The position numbers and the translations under genes are program-made. A DNA stretch of 64,000 nt, taken from contig NZ_JAJAQH010000006.1 of the NCBI RefSeq assembly GCF_020523625.1, forward strand, positions 1,346,671 to 1,410,670. The letters run 5' to 3'. The notes below the pieces were generated by a model. That model was not told the DNA's origin, searched no databases, and worked only from the letters and a program-made list of their open reading frames with translations. This document shows, piece after piece, positions 52,180 through 63,730 of this stretch (its first letter is position 1; each line of letters starts with the position of its first letter). Source of the stretch: Methylovorus menthalis. Its GTDB lineage: Bacteria > Pseudomonadota > Gammaproteobacteria > Burkholderiales > Methylophilaceae.

Positions 52180-52629
52180 ATGGATTCGTCCCGGTGGATA
52201 AAAATGTTGGGAAAATGTTAGGCATGCGTATTTATTTAACTATATGTTTCTTATATATATTTATTGGTATTGGTTTTTATTCGTAAAAATTCACAAGATC
52301 GTGTTGACAAGTTGAGAAATATTTCCTAACATTGCCTCACAACCAAAAACGCTTAGATTGCTCAAGCAAATCAAGCGAAATTTAAAACCGCACAAGGGGG
52401 TGCAATCGCTTTCAGTCCGCGTATGGATTCAGCCTTTATCGCCAAATCCATTCTAATGGGCTGCTTCATGCCCACTCCCTTAGCGCTTCGGTTTTAGCCA
52501 CTCTTCAACTCCGCCTTCCGGCTTTTACAGGGAGGCCGCGCTGAATGATTAACCTTGCAAAATCCAACATCATGGATGCAAGGCGGAATAATTTACCAAT
52601 GACTGCCATTGGATTAAGGGGGTATCACC
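52180..52629. other. Gene-free AT-rich region with plus-strand promoter and leader
   Basis: About 450 bases without a convincing gene. The first ~120 bases are very AT-rich and presumably hold the repressor promoter and its operator. A strong promoter at 52304-52332 points right. The rest is a leader-like stretch of mixed composition with an imperfect hairpin near 52351-52376 (GCTTAGATTGCT with AGCAAATCAAGC). No known riboswitch or small RNA was recognised. Confidence 0.5.
52304..52332 (+). promoter_or_regulatory. Strong sigma-70 promoter
   Basis: TTGACA at 52304-52309, a 17-base spacer and TAACAT at 52327-52332 make a near-consensus promoter on the plus strand. Transcription would start near 52339, some 290 bases before the small ORF at 52630 and 530 before the GGDEF-EAL gene. 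Its place beside the repressor gene suggests it may be the repressor's target. Confidence 0.75.
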
Positions 52630-52809
52630 ATGCAGAATGACTTACTGCAGCGTTACGATCATTGCCTGCCTGGCAAATACGCCCCCCTTAGCCTGAATTC
52701 GTTACTCATCATACTACCGCTGCATGCGGCTCAAGCCAAAGAGATGCAGGCAATTCATCCATCTATTCCCGGCCTCCCTTCAGGCAAATCTCGAAAACGG
52801 CATCGCTGA
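52630..52809 (+). CDS. Possible small protein of 59 residues
   Basis: An ATG preceded by AAGGGGGTATCACC, a good ribosome site at correct spacing, opens a frame of 59 codons ending in TGA at 52807-52809. The product begins MQNDLLQRYDHCLPG, has a mildly hydrophobic middle (LNSLLIILPLHAAQA) and ends in a basic tail (KSRKRHR). It would lie on the transcript from the promoter at 52304, upstream of the GGDEF-EAL gene. I do not recognise it; codon use gives no clear support. Confidence 0.35.
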   Translation: MQNDLLQRYDHCLPGKYAPLSLNSLLIILPLHAAQAKEMQAIHPSIPGLPSGKSRKRHR

Positions 52810-52869
52810 CCTCCTCATGCGCCTCCAGCCCTTGATAAACCACATCGCCATTTTCAGTAAAAACAGGCC

Positions 52870-54903
52870 ATGATGAAATCTAACCCACCGCTAGAAATAA
52901 TCAAGTCTTCCAGAGGCGCCCATATCAGAAAAACCCTGGATGGCATCATTACCGGGTGGGACCAGCGCGCAGAAGATATGTTTGGCTACTCTTCGCTGGA
53001 AGTCATCGGCCAGCCATTCAGCGCCCTGTGCACACACGATCAGCAGGCTATGGAGAAAAACCGCCTGAGCAAGCTGCGAGAAGCCAGATGCATCATGCAC
53101 TTTGAGACCGAGCAGGTGCACAAGAATGGCAGCATGCTGCTCATTCTTAACACCCTCACCCCGCTTTGGGATCTCCTGGGCAATATGATAGGCGCTTCAC
53201 GCGTCGTACATGACCTGACCGAAAACAATCGCATACGCCATGCCCTCCTGCTGGAACAGCAGCGTTGGCACACCACGCTGTCAGCCGTGCGCGATGCTGT
53301 CATTACGACTGACCACCGCGGCCATATCGAGTTTCTGAATGCGGCAGCTGAAAAACTGCTCGGGCAAGCACTCAGCCATATTGGCGGCCAGCCTCTGCGT
53401 GACTTTATAAGCCTGGTGGAAGGCAGCTTGCACCTGGCAATTGATGAAGCGCTGGAGATCAGCATGCGAGAGAACCGTACGCTGGACCTTCCCTTGCGCC
53501 TGCTAGCCAGACACGGGCATGAGCACAACATCATGAGCAGCACCGTCACGCCGATCCGGCCACAAGATCGGCAAAAAGCAGGCACCATCATCGTGCTGCA
53601 ACACGGGCAAGCGGTCACCACTAGCCATGCGGAACTGGATCCACTGACGGGCATTCACAACCGCAGCACGCTTGAAACACGCCTGCAGGCGGCGCTCACT
53701 TCTTCCCACACACAGGGTGAGCAGCATATGTTCATGTATCTTGATCTGGACCAGTTCAAGATTGTCAACGATACCTGCGGCCATGCAGTGGGCGATACGC
53801 TGCTGAAACAGATCGTCGCCATAATACGTGGCTGCCTCAGCGCAGACGCCCTGTTGGCAAGGCTGGGCGGAGATGAGTTTGCCATTCTGCTGTTATGTTG
53901 CGATAGCGATGCCGCTGGCAAGATTGCCGACGACATTTGCAGCCGGATCGAGGCGTTCCGCTTCGCGCATGAGCAAAAACGGTTTCATGTCAGCGCCAGT
54001 ATCGGCCTGGTCAGGATAGATCATCAATGGCAGGACATCAGCGCTCTGCTGCAAATTGCCAACGCTGCCTGCTACACCGCCAAGCAGGAAGGACGTAACC
54101 GCACGCATCTTTATCGCGATACCGACTTTGCCATCAAAAAACATCATGAAGAAATCCAGTGGGTAAATCGCCTGGAGCTTGCCCTGGAAGAAAACCGCTT
54201 CAGCCTGTATTGCCAGCGCATTCTTCCTCTAACCGAAAACAGCGGCATCCATGGCGAAATCCTGCTACGCCTGCCGGATGGCAATGGCGCCATGATCCCT
54301 GCCGGCGCCTTTATGCCAGCCGCGGAGCGCTTTCACATCACCTCTCGCATCGATCGCTGGGTAACCAAACGCGTACTTCACTGGCTCGTGGAGCATGAGC
54401 ATGCGATCGACCATATTGATGTGCTGTCAGTCAATCTCTCGGGGCAATCCATCGGCGATCGGGCATTTCATGACTACATGCTGGAGCTGATCATTTCCAC
54501 GCCAGCGACTTATTCCAAACTATGTTTTGAGATCACGGAAACAGCCGCCATTACCAATCTGGCCGACGCCAATAGTTTTATTGCCTCCATGCGCCGCTTT
54601 GGCATCCGTTTTTCACTGGATGACTTTGGCAGTGGTGTATCCTCGTTTGGGCATCTCAAAAATCTGGACGTGGATTACCTCAAGATTGATGGTCAGTTTA
54701 TTCGTGCGATTGACAGCAATGTGATCGACCAGGCGATGGTGCGCTGCATCTGCGAAATTGCCAATGGGACTGGCCTGCGGACGATTGCGGAATATGTGGA
54801 AACAGTGGAAGTTGAAAATCTGCTGCGCAGCATGGGGATTCATTACACGCAAGGGTATCTGCGTCACAAACCGGCCCCGCTGGATGAGATGTTGAAGCCC
54901 TGA
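52870..54903 (+). CDS. PAS-PAS-GGDEF-EAL c-di-GMP signalling protein
   Basis: A 677-residue soluble sensor-enzyme. Two PAS domains come first (about 12-120, 'DGIITGWDQRAEDMFGYSSLEVIGQP', and 130-250). The GGDEF domain at about 262-420 has an intact active site (RLGGDEF) and 'DLDQFKIVNDTCGHAVGD'. The EAL domain (about 430-675) has HGEILLR where EALLR is usual, so Glu is kept, and retains LDDFGSG, YLKIDGQFI and AEYVET, so both making and breaking c-di-GMP are possible. No membrane segment. A weak ribosome site precedes the paired ATGs. It could feed the LapD system. Confidence 0.9.
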   Translation: MMKSNPPLEIIKSSRGAHIRKTLDGIITGWDQRAEDMFGYSSLEVIGQPFSALCTHDQQAMEKNRLSKLREARCIMHFETEQVHKNGSMLLILNTLTPLWDLLGNMIGASRVVHDLTENNRIRHALLLEQQRWHTTLSAVRDAVITTDHRGHIEFLNAAAEKLLGQALSHIGGQPLRDFISLVEGSLHLAIDEALEISMRENRTLDLPLRLLARHGHEHNIMSSTVTPIRPQDRQKAGTIIVLQHGQAVTTSHAELDPLTGIHNRSTLETRLQAALTSSHTQGEQHMFMYLDLDQFKIVNDTCGHAVGDTLLKQIVAIIRGCLSADALLARLGGDEFAILLLCCDSDAAGKIADDICSRIEAFRFAHEQKRFHVSASIGLVRIDHQWQDISALLQIANAACYTAKQEGRNRTHLYRDTDFAIKKHHEEIQWVNRLELALEENRFSLYCQRILPLTENSGIHGEILLRLPDGNGAMIPAGAFMPAAERFHITSRIDRWVTKRVLHWLVEHEHAIDHIDVLSVNLSGQSIGDRAFHDYMLELIISTPATYSKLCFEITETAAITNLADANSFIASMRRFGIRFSLDDFGSGVSSFGHLKNLDVDYLKIDGQFIRAIDSNVIDQAMVRCICEIANGTGLRTIAEYVETVEVENLLRSMGIHYTQGYLRHKPAPLDEMLKP

Positions 54904-54995
54904 ATCTATTGCTGCCAGCGGCTAGCCGTTAGCCGAACGTCAAGGCACGGTAGGGGAAAAGCAAGAAAAACGATGCGGCGCGCCTCGGAGAGTAT

Positions 54996-55271
54996 CTAGT
55001 AAAACGAACGCGAAAATGGCGAGCCACAGCTTTTACTGTTGGCAGCAGACACCATTTCATCCATCACGGGCTTGTTGAAGTCCTTGCCATGCACGGTTTC
55101 AATATACGCACGCACTTCATCAACGGTCACCATGCCATCATGGTCCTTATCCATTTTCTGCAGGCGCTCTTCCACCGTGATAAAGGGCGACTCTGCGGCG
55201 GCAACCGGAATGGCACAGGCCGCAATGGCGAGGCCGGCCAATTTCCACATGTCGATCTTCATGATGTCCAT
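54996..55271 (-). CDS. EF-hand-containing exported protein
   Basis: A 91-residue protein with a signal peptide ending VAAAE. One canonical EF-hand loop is present (DKDHDGMVTVDE), preceded by 'TVEERLQKM'; a second site is not clear ('GKDFNKPVMDEM'). The last residues, SCGSPFSRSFY, include a single Cys. The start at 55271 follows AAGGTGG; a longer frame to 55376 is unlikely. Function unknown; calcium binding is inferred. Confidence 0.75.
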   Translation of the reverse strand: MDIMKIDMWKLAGLAIAACAIPVAAAESPFITVEERLQKMDKDHDGMVTVDEVRAYIETVHGKDFNKPVMDEMVSAANSKSCGSPFSRSFY

Positions 55272-57005
<1,734 letters not shown>

Positions 57006-57016
57006 TCGAGCATGGC

Positions 57017-58434
<1,418 letters not shown>

Positions 58435-58475
58435 CTCGAGACCCTTGCAGCAACTCCGAACGCAAAGCCTAATGC

Positions 58476-59189
58476 ATGAACCTCAGCACTGAAGCCCGGC
58501 AATTTCTGCATCGTTCACGCAAAGGCGTGCTATCCACCCATTCGGCGCGCTTTGCGGGATATCCCTTTGGCTCCATCGCGCCTTTTGTGGCGGACCATAG
58601 CGGCTGCCCTGTCATTCTGATCAGCACGCTGGCCGAGCACACCAAAAACATCCTGAAAAACCCGCATGTTTCACTGATCGTGCTGGATGATGCCGATGAC
58701 ATGCAGGCCAATGCGCGCCTTACCGTGCTCGGGCAAGCGCTGGCGGCTGACAAAGCCGATGCGGATCTGCGTGCACGCTATTTGCGCTACTTCCCTCAAG
58801 CCGCGGGCTATTTTGATATGCATGATTTTTCGTTTTATCGCATTACGCCGGTGCAAGCGCGCTACATCGCGGGCTTTGGCAAAATGGGCTGGGAAGAAGG
58901 CACCGCACTTACTATCCCGTTGCCTGCGCTTTCTCAGCAGGAAACTGGCATCATCGAGCACATGAATGCGGACCACGCAGACAATCTGTGTGACTATTGC
59001 AAGCACTACCACCAGATGGATGCCGAACAGGCTGAGATGATAGGCATAGACAGCCTGGGGTTTGATGTACGCGCCTCCAGCGCACAACAGCCGCCCACCA
59101 TCCTGCGCTTTGAATTCGAGCAGCCTATCCAGGATGCCATGCAAGCACGTCAGGCGCTGGTGGCGATGGCAAAGGCATGCCGCCCATGA
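58476..59189 (+). CDS. HugZ-like FMN-binding split-barrel protein (heme-associated)
   Basis: A 237-residue protein. Residues about 1-150 form the PNPOx-like split barrel ('FLHRSRKGVLSTHSARFAGYPFGSIAPFVAD', 'STLAEHTKNILKNPHVSLIV'). The C-terminal ~80 residues are DUF2470 ('IIEHMNADHADNLCDYCKHYHQ'). This arrangement is that of HugZ, the heme-degrading or heme-binding protein, and of related flavin proteins; which activity applies is not decided by the sequence. No heme-uptake genes are nearby. The stop overlaps the next start. Confidence 0.82.
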   Translation: MNLSTEARQFLHRSRKGVLSTHSARFAGYPFGSIAPFVADHSGCPVILISTLAEHTKNILKNPHVSLIVLDDADDMQANARLTVLGQALAADKADADLRARYLRYFPQAAGYFDMHDFSFYRITPVQARYIAGFGKMGWEEGTALTIPLPALSQQETGIIEHMNADHADNLCDYCKHYHQMDAEQAEMIGIDSLGFDVRASSAQQPPTILRFEFEQPIQDAMQARQALVAMAKACRP

Positions 59190-59575
59190 TCAAAGGCCTG
59201 CGACTCGGCGCCAGCATCAGTCTGATTGCCCTGATTTTATTGTGTCTGGCCTGGGAGGGATGGCTCGCCCCATTGCGTCCGGGTGGCTCCATGCTGATCT
59301 GGAAAGCGGCCTTCCTGCTGCCAGCACTTTTCGGGGTGTTGCGCGGCAAGCGTTACACCTATCAGTGGTCCTGCATGTTTATTCTGTTTTACTTTACCGA
59401 AGGCTGCGTGCGCGCATGGGCAGACACAGGATTATCCGCCAGCCTCGCACTGATGGAAGTGGCGTTGACGCTGGTATTTTTCACCTGCGCGATTTTTTAT
59501 GCCCGCCTTACTCGCCCCGGCCATATGGTTCCTGCAGCCAATAAAGCGGCCGCACACGGCCAACATCAAAGCTGA
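59186..59575 (+). CDS. DUF2069 membrane protein
   Basis: A 129-residue inner-membrane protein with about four hydrophobic helices: '[19 protein letters not shown]', '[18 protein letters not shown]', '[16 protein letters not shown]', '[13 protein letters not shown]'. This is DUF2069, function unknown. 'RYTYQW' and 'YFTEG' are typical family residues. The ATG at 59186 overlaps the preceding stop (ATGA), so it is coupled to the HugZ-like gene. Confidence 0.85.
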   Translation: MIKGLRLGASISLIALILLCLAWEGWLAPLRPGGSMLIWKAAFLLPALFGVLRGKRYTYQWSCMFILFYFTEGCVRAWADTGLSASLALMEVALTLVFFTCAIFYARLTRPGHMVPAANKAAAHGQHQS

Positions 59576-59616
59576 CCAATCGCGTTAAGCCTGCCCCAAC
59601 GCCGTCATTATTCCCT

Positions 59617-59622
59617 TATAAT
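59617..59622 (+). promoter_or_regulatory. Consensus -10 box directly before surE
   Basis: TATAAT ends 6 bases before the surE ATG. If used, transcription would begin at or next to the start codon, giving a leaderless mRNA. No ribosome site is present in front of surE. No clear -35 box is seen. Confidence 0.45.
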
Positions 59623-59628
59623 AATTGC

Positions 59629-60372
59629 ATGAGAATTCTACTATCCAACGACGACGGCTACTTTGCGCCTGGTCTCAATATTCTGGCCGAGCACATCAGC
59701 AAGATCGCTGAAGTCGTCGTGGTCGCCCCCGAGCGCAACCGCAGTGGTGCCAGCAACTCCCTCACCCTGGATCGCCCGCTGACCGTACGCAAGGCGCTCA
59801 ATGGTTTCTACTACGTCAACGGCACCCCGACCGACTGTGTGCACCTCGCCGTAACCGGTCTGCTGGACCAGTTGCCCGACATGGTAATCTCCGGCATCAA
59901 TGATGGTGCCAATATGGGTGACGATACGATTTACTCCGGCACCGTGGCAGCCGCCATGGAAGGCTATCTGCTTGGCGTGCCCTCCTTTGCATTCTCCATG
60001 TCGCAGCATAACCCTGCGCATTTCGAGACCGCCGCCCGCGTCGCCGTTGAGCTGGTACAGCATATCCAGAAAAAAGACATGCCACCGCCCATGCTGCTCA
60101 ATGTGAATATTCCCGATGTGCCTTACGATGCCTTGCAAGGCCGCGTGATTACGCGCCTGGGCAAACGCCACAAGGCAGAACCCGTGATCAAGTCGACCAC
60201 GCCACGCGGTGAAACCGTGTACTGGGTAGGCGCCGCCGGAGCAGCGCAGGATGCCGGGGATGGCACCGACTTTTATGCCGTGGCCAATAACCGCGTGTCC
60301 ATGACACCCTTGCAGATTGACCTGACGCATTACAACCAGCTGAGCTCCCTGAAAACCTGGCTAGATTTCTGA
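59629..60372 (+). CDS. surE: 5'/3'-nucleotidase SurE
   Basis: A 247-residue metal-dependent nucleotidase/exopolyphosphatase linked to stationary-phase survival. '[16 protein letters not shown]' carries the metal-binding Asp pair, '[16 protein letters not shown]' and '[13 protein letters not shown]' complete the active site, and '[11 protein letters not shown]' follows. The start is certain from family alignment although no ribosome site precedes it. pcm follows by 9 bases. Confidence 0.95.
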   Translation: MRILLSNDDGYFAPGLNILAEHISKIAEVVVVAPERNRSGASNSLTLDRPLTVRKALNGFYYVNGTPTDCVHLAVTGLLDQLPDMVISGINDGANMGDDTIYSGTVAAAMEGYLLGVPSFAFSMSQHNPAHFETAARVAVELVQHIQKKDMPPPMLLNVNIPDVPYDALQGRVITRLGKRHKAEPVIKSTTPRGETVYWVGAAGAAQDAGDGTDFYAVANNRVSMTPLQIDLTHYNQLSSLKTWLDF

Positions 60373-60381
60373 TCAACACCC

Positions 60382-61050
60382 ATGAGTAGCGTAATCCGTG
60401 GCATAGGCATGACCTCACTTCGTACGCGCGAGCGCATGCTGGCGCGTCTGCGTGAGCAAGGTATCCGCGATGAAGTCACGCTATCTGCCATGGGCAGCAT
60501 TGCACGCCATATTTTTGTCGATGAGGCTTTATCCTCGCGTGCCTATGAAGATGTATCACTGCCTATCGGCTTTGGCCAGACTATCTCCCAGCCTTATATC
60601 GTGGCCCGCATGACGGAACTCCTGCGGGCAGGCAAACCATTGGGCAGCGTGCTTGAAATCGGCACGGGTTGCGGTTATCAGACAGCGGTCTTATCCAAGG
60701 TGGCAAAAGAGGTCTACTCGGTCGAACGCATACGCCCCCTGCTGATGAAAGCCCGCGGCCACCTACGCGAGTTACGCATGAGCAACATCAAGCTCAAGCA
60801 TGCAGATGGCACCATGGGCTTGCCCGAGCTGGCACCATTTGATGGCATTATTGTCACAGCGGCTGCCAGCCATGTACCGCAAGAGCTGCTGGAACAGCTG
60901 GGGATAGGTGGGCGCATGGTGATCCCAGTGGGCACCGAAGAACAAATCCTCTACCTGATTGAACATGTTGCCACCACCAGTGGCAGCGAATACCGGCAAA
61001 CCAAACTCGAGCCGGTGAAATTCGTCCCTCTGCTGGGCGGAACGAATTGA
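60382..61050 (+). CDS. pcm: Protein-L-isoaspartate O-methyltransferase
   Basis: A 222-residue SAM-dependent enzyme that methylates damaged isoaspartyl residues so that they can revert. '[27 protein letters not shown]' is the SAM site; '[14 protein letters not shown]' and 'PLLGGTN'-type end (FVPLLGGTN) are family marks. The order surE-pcm-nlpD matches E. coli. Its stop overlaps the nlpD start. Confidence 0.94.
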   Translation: MSSVIRGIGMTSLRTRERMLARLREQGIRDEVTLSAMGSIARHIFVDEALSSRAYEDVSLPIGFGQTISQPYIVARMTELLRAGKPLGSVLEIGTGCGYQTAVLSKVAKEVYSVERIRPLLMKARGHLRELRMSNIKLKHADGTMGLPELAPFDGIIVTAAASHVPQELLEQLGIGGRMVIPVGTEEQILYLIEHVATTSGSEYRQTKLEPVKFVPLLGGTN

Positions 61051-62105
61051 GTGGAAACCATCATTTGAGTATACAACCTGTTTTTCGTTATCTGACTGTT
61101 GCGTGCACGCTCCTGCTGGCAGCTTGCGCTACCCACGAGCCAGCACCTGTCATAGATCGCATGCCGCCCACCAGCAAGGCACCCACCGTAAAATCTTCCA
61201 GTCCCGCTGCGGCCAATCAGGCCGGCAAAGACTGGCGCCCTGACCGCTACACCGTGAAAAAAGGCGATACGCTTTTCAGCATTGGCCTAGAGTATGGCTA
61301 TGACTACAAGGAAATCGCACAGGCCAATAACATCGCTCCGCCTTACATCATTCGCATCGGCCAGCAATTACAGCTGAAGTCGCTGGACAGCAAAGAATCA
61401 ACCGACCCCTCGACTGGCGTCGTAACAGCGCCCCTGGGCAGTGGCGATGGCAATGTCGTGATCCGCCCCCTGGGCAGCGACAGTAACGCTCCCGCCTCCG
61501 CCACCAGCCCGGCCACCGGCATTCCGGTGCTGAGCGAACCCAAGGCATTGCGCGTGCCCTATAGCGAGCAGGCCATGCAGGTAGCCCCGGTCAAACCAGC
61601 GGTAATAGCAACAACAGCCCCTGCAGCTGCACCAAGTGACACGGCTAAACCCGCAGAGACCAAACCCGCCGACGCGAAGCCTGCTGATACCGCTGCCAAA
61701 ACGGATACTGCCGCTGCTGGCAACGACGAATCCCTGGAATGGATATGGCCCACTAACGGCAAGGTCATCGGCACATTCAGCGATACAGGCAGTGGCAAAG
61801 GGATTGATATTGCAGGCTCCCAGGGGCAGCCCGTGGTGGCAGCCGCGCCCGGCAAGGTGATCTACAGCGGCTCTGACCTGCGCGGTTATGGCAAGCTGGT
61901 GATTATCAAGCACAACAAGACCTATCTCTCGGTGTATGCGCATAACAACCAGATTCTGGTCAAGGAAGGCCAGCAGGTCAGCCGCGGCCAGAAAATTGCC
62001 GAGATGGGCAATAGCGATACCGACAAGGTCAAGCTGCACTTTGAAATACGCCAGCAGGGAAAATCGGTCGATCCCGCCAAATACCTGCCAGGCAGCAATC
62101 CTTAA
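61047..62105 (+). CDS. nlpD: NlpD-like lipoprotein (LysM plus degenerate LytM)
   Basis: A 352-residue outer-membrane lipoprotein, lipobox LLAACA, that in E. coli activates amidase AmiC at the septum. A LysM domain at about 70-115 ('[20 protein letters not shown]') binds peptidoglycan. A Pro/Ala/Lys-rich linker leads to an M23/LytM domain at about 245-345. There the zinc-binding His is absent ('[11 protein letters not shown]' in place of HxGxD), which marks an activator and not an active peptidase. Start is TTG at 61047, overlapping the pcm stop, with GGCGGA upstream. No rpoS follows. Confidence 0.9.
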   Translation: MSGNHHLSIQPVFRYLTVACTLLLAACATHEPAPVIDRMPPTSKAPTVKSSSPAAANQAGKDWRPDRYTVKKGDTLFSIGLEYGYDYKEIAQANNIAPPYIIRIGQQLQLKSLDSKESTDPSTGVVTAPLGSGDGNVVIRPLGSDSNAPASATSPATGIPVLSEPKALRVPYSEQAMQVAPVKPAVIATTAPAAAPSDTAKPAETKPADAKPADTAAKTDTAAAGNDESLEWIWPTNGKVIGTFSDTGSGKGIDIAGSQGQPVVAAAPGKVIYSGSDLRGYGKLVIIKHNKTYLSVYAHNNQILVKEGQQVSRGQKIAEMGNSDTDKVKLHFEIRQQGKSVDPAKYLPGSNP

Positions 62106-62132
62106 CCGAGCTTCAATGGGAGTGTCTGTATC

Positions 62133-62465
62133 ATGAAAACCAGTCAGCCCGAAAAACCGGATTCATTGAAAAGCACCCTGTTGGCGGTCGTCAAAATCGG
62201 CATCATGCTGCTGGGTATTGTTGGCTTGGCGGTGGAGATTTTTCGCGACAACGGACTGTTGAAGCAATTATTCACCAAAATGCTGGATTCCCCACTGGGG
62301 ATATTCTCCATCCCGCTGGCGCTGCTCGCGCTCTATCTGTTCAACCGCTGGCTGGGCACGGCGACTGACGGCAAAGCCTCTACCCGTGGCGATTTGCCCA
62401 TGTATATCATGATGGGCATAGGCATCTACTTTCTGTATCGCCTGGTTACAACCGGAAGTTTATGA
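62133..62465 (+). CDS. Small membrane protein of unknown function
   Basis: A 110-residue protein with three likely membrane helices: 'LLAVVKIGIMLLGIVGLAVEI', 'LGIFSIPLALLALYLF' and 'YIMMGIGIYFLYRLV'. The first ~12 residues are polar and lysine-rich. No family is recognised. It follows nlpD by 27 bases and probably belongs to the same transcript. Confidence 0.65.
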   Translation: MKTSQPEKPDSLKSTLLAVVKIGIMLLGIVGLAVEIFRDNGLLKQLFTKMLDSPLGIFSIPLALLALYLFNRWLGTATDGKASTRGDLPMYIMMGIGIYFLYRLVTTGSL

Positions 62466-62559
62466 CCATGGCGGCGAACGCCGCTAGTGGAATGACATCG
62501 GGTGCAGCACATGCTCAAGACATGCTGCAGCCGATGTAAATGGATGGAATATCCGGGAA

Positions 62560-62949
62560 TTACTTGGCGGCAGCTTCTTTCGCCAGACGGGCATCTTCTT
62601 CCGCCAGATAAGCGCGTACTTGTGTCATGTCGAAGTCGCGCGTCCATTCAATCAGTTTATCCAGCGCTGGGGCACCGATCTCGCCGATTTGCGCATGAAT
62701 GCCTGCCTGCTCGCGAATCACCAGAATGCCAGGCACTTTTTTCACTTCAAAGTACTCTGCGATCTCAGGCTGATCATCCGTATCCACCATGCCAAATACG
62801 ATGTCAGGATTTTTCTCGGAAGCTGCGGTGAATATGTCGGTAAAGTTAACGCAAGGCTCACACCATGGCGCCCAGAAGTCGACAATGACGATGGCATTGT
62901 TGACGATCGTGTCTTTAAAGTTACTGCGGTTTAAGGTTACCACTGCCAT
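62560..62949 (-). CDS. Thioredoxin-like protein with WCEPC active site
   Basis: A 129-residue thioredoxin-fold protein. The active site is WCEPC (residues 29-33) where thioredoxin has WCGPC; the cis-Pro follows in KKVPGILV. The last ~25 residues are an added helical, charged tail (YLAEEDARLAKEAAAK). It lacks a signal peptide, so it is probably cytoplasmic. The start at 62949 is preferred over 63087. The unusual dipeptide should alter its redox potential; its partners are unknown. Confidence 0.85.
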   Translation of the reverse strand: MAVVTLNRSNFKDTIVNNAIVIVDFWAPWCEPCVNFTDIFTAASEKNPDIVFGMVDTDDQPEIAEYFEVKKVPGILVIREQAGIHAQIGEIGAPALDKLIEWTRDFDMTQVRAYLAEEDARLAKEAAAK

Positions 62950-63004
62950 GATCCGACCCCTGCTTTTATAGTAAATAGGCTGCGATTCTAGCAGATGAAA
63001 AAGC

Positions 63005-63032
63005 ATTCGGGGCACCCAAAGGCGCCCCGAAT
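63005..63032 (-). terminator. Terminator of the nitroreductase gene
   Basis: ATTCGGGGC and GCCCCGAAT form a perfect 9-base stem; on the minus strand it is followed by GCTTTTTC. It lies 34 bases after the nitroreductase stop. Confidence 0.75.
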
Positions 63033-63065
63033 CGATATCCAGCCTGCGATCAATCAAGTCACGGC

Positions 63066-63665
63066 TTAGGCCACTGGCTTGGCCCACGCCCCATCAAAGA
63101 AGATCTCGCCCAGAGCCTTGCGTGCCCGCGGTGCGGTTTCACGGTCAAGAATATCACCGGAAAGCGTGGAGACATCCGCGGCATAGCCTACCGAAATCAT
63201 GGCCATCAATTGAAACTGCTCGGGGATAGCAAAGACTTCGCGCGTCTTTTTCGTGTCAAACCCGCCCATCTGGTGCGCCATCAGGCCGAGCTCTTCCGCC
63301 TGCAGGCACAGGTTTTCAGCCGCGGCGCCTGCGTCATAGCTACCCCAGCGGTTTTCTTTGCCATTGTGATCAAACAGCGTATTAGCGGTCACCAGCAACA
63401 GCACAGGCGCATTGCGCACCCAGGACTGATTGCCTTCAACCAGGCACTCGAAGGCTTGCTGCCAGGCGCCGGCATCATGGTTGCGATCCCAGACAATAAA
63501 GCGCCATGGCTGGTCACCAAAGCAGGATGGTGCCCAACGCGCGGCTTCGAGCAGGCTGATGATCTGCTGACGGCTGACCGCTTTGGCTGCGTCATAAGCA
63601 CGCCCACTCCAGCGGTTGGCGATAATGTCGGCCACAGGGACTTGCGTAGTAGCTGGCTTCTTCAT
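63066..63665 (-). CDS. Nitroreductase family flavoprotein
   Basis: A 199-residue FMN-dependent oxidoreductase. 'IANRWSGRAYDAAKAVSRQQI' and 'EAARWAPSCFGDQPWRFIV' form the FMN-binding N-terminal part, and 'GAAAENLCLQAEELGLMAHQMGGFD' the dimer and active-site helix. Such enzymes reduce nitro compounds, quinones or flavins with NAD(P)H; the natural substrate is not evident. It is encoded 66 bases downstream of an Old Yellow Enzyme gene, so both may be one reductase operon. Confidence 0.88.
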   Translation of the reverse strand: MKKPATTQVPVADIIANRWSGRAYDAAKAVSRQQIISLLEAARWAPSCFGDQPWRFIVWDRNHDAGAWQQAFECLVEGNQSWVRNAPVLLLVTANTLFDHNGKENRWGSYDAGAAAENLCLQAEELGLMAHQMGGFDTKKTREVFAIPEQFQLMAMISVGYAADVSTLSGDILDRETAPRARKALGEIFFDGAWAKPVA

Positions 63666-63730
63666 GAATACTCCTTGTTCTTATGTAAATTAGCCCTGAT
63701 CAGATCGGGGCTGGATGGGGCGATAAGCGC

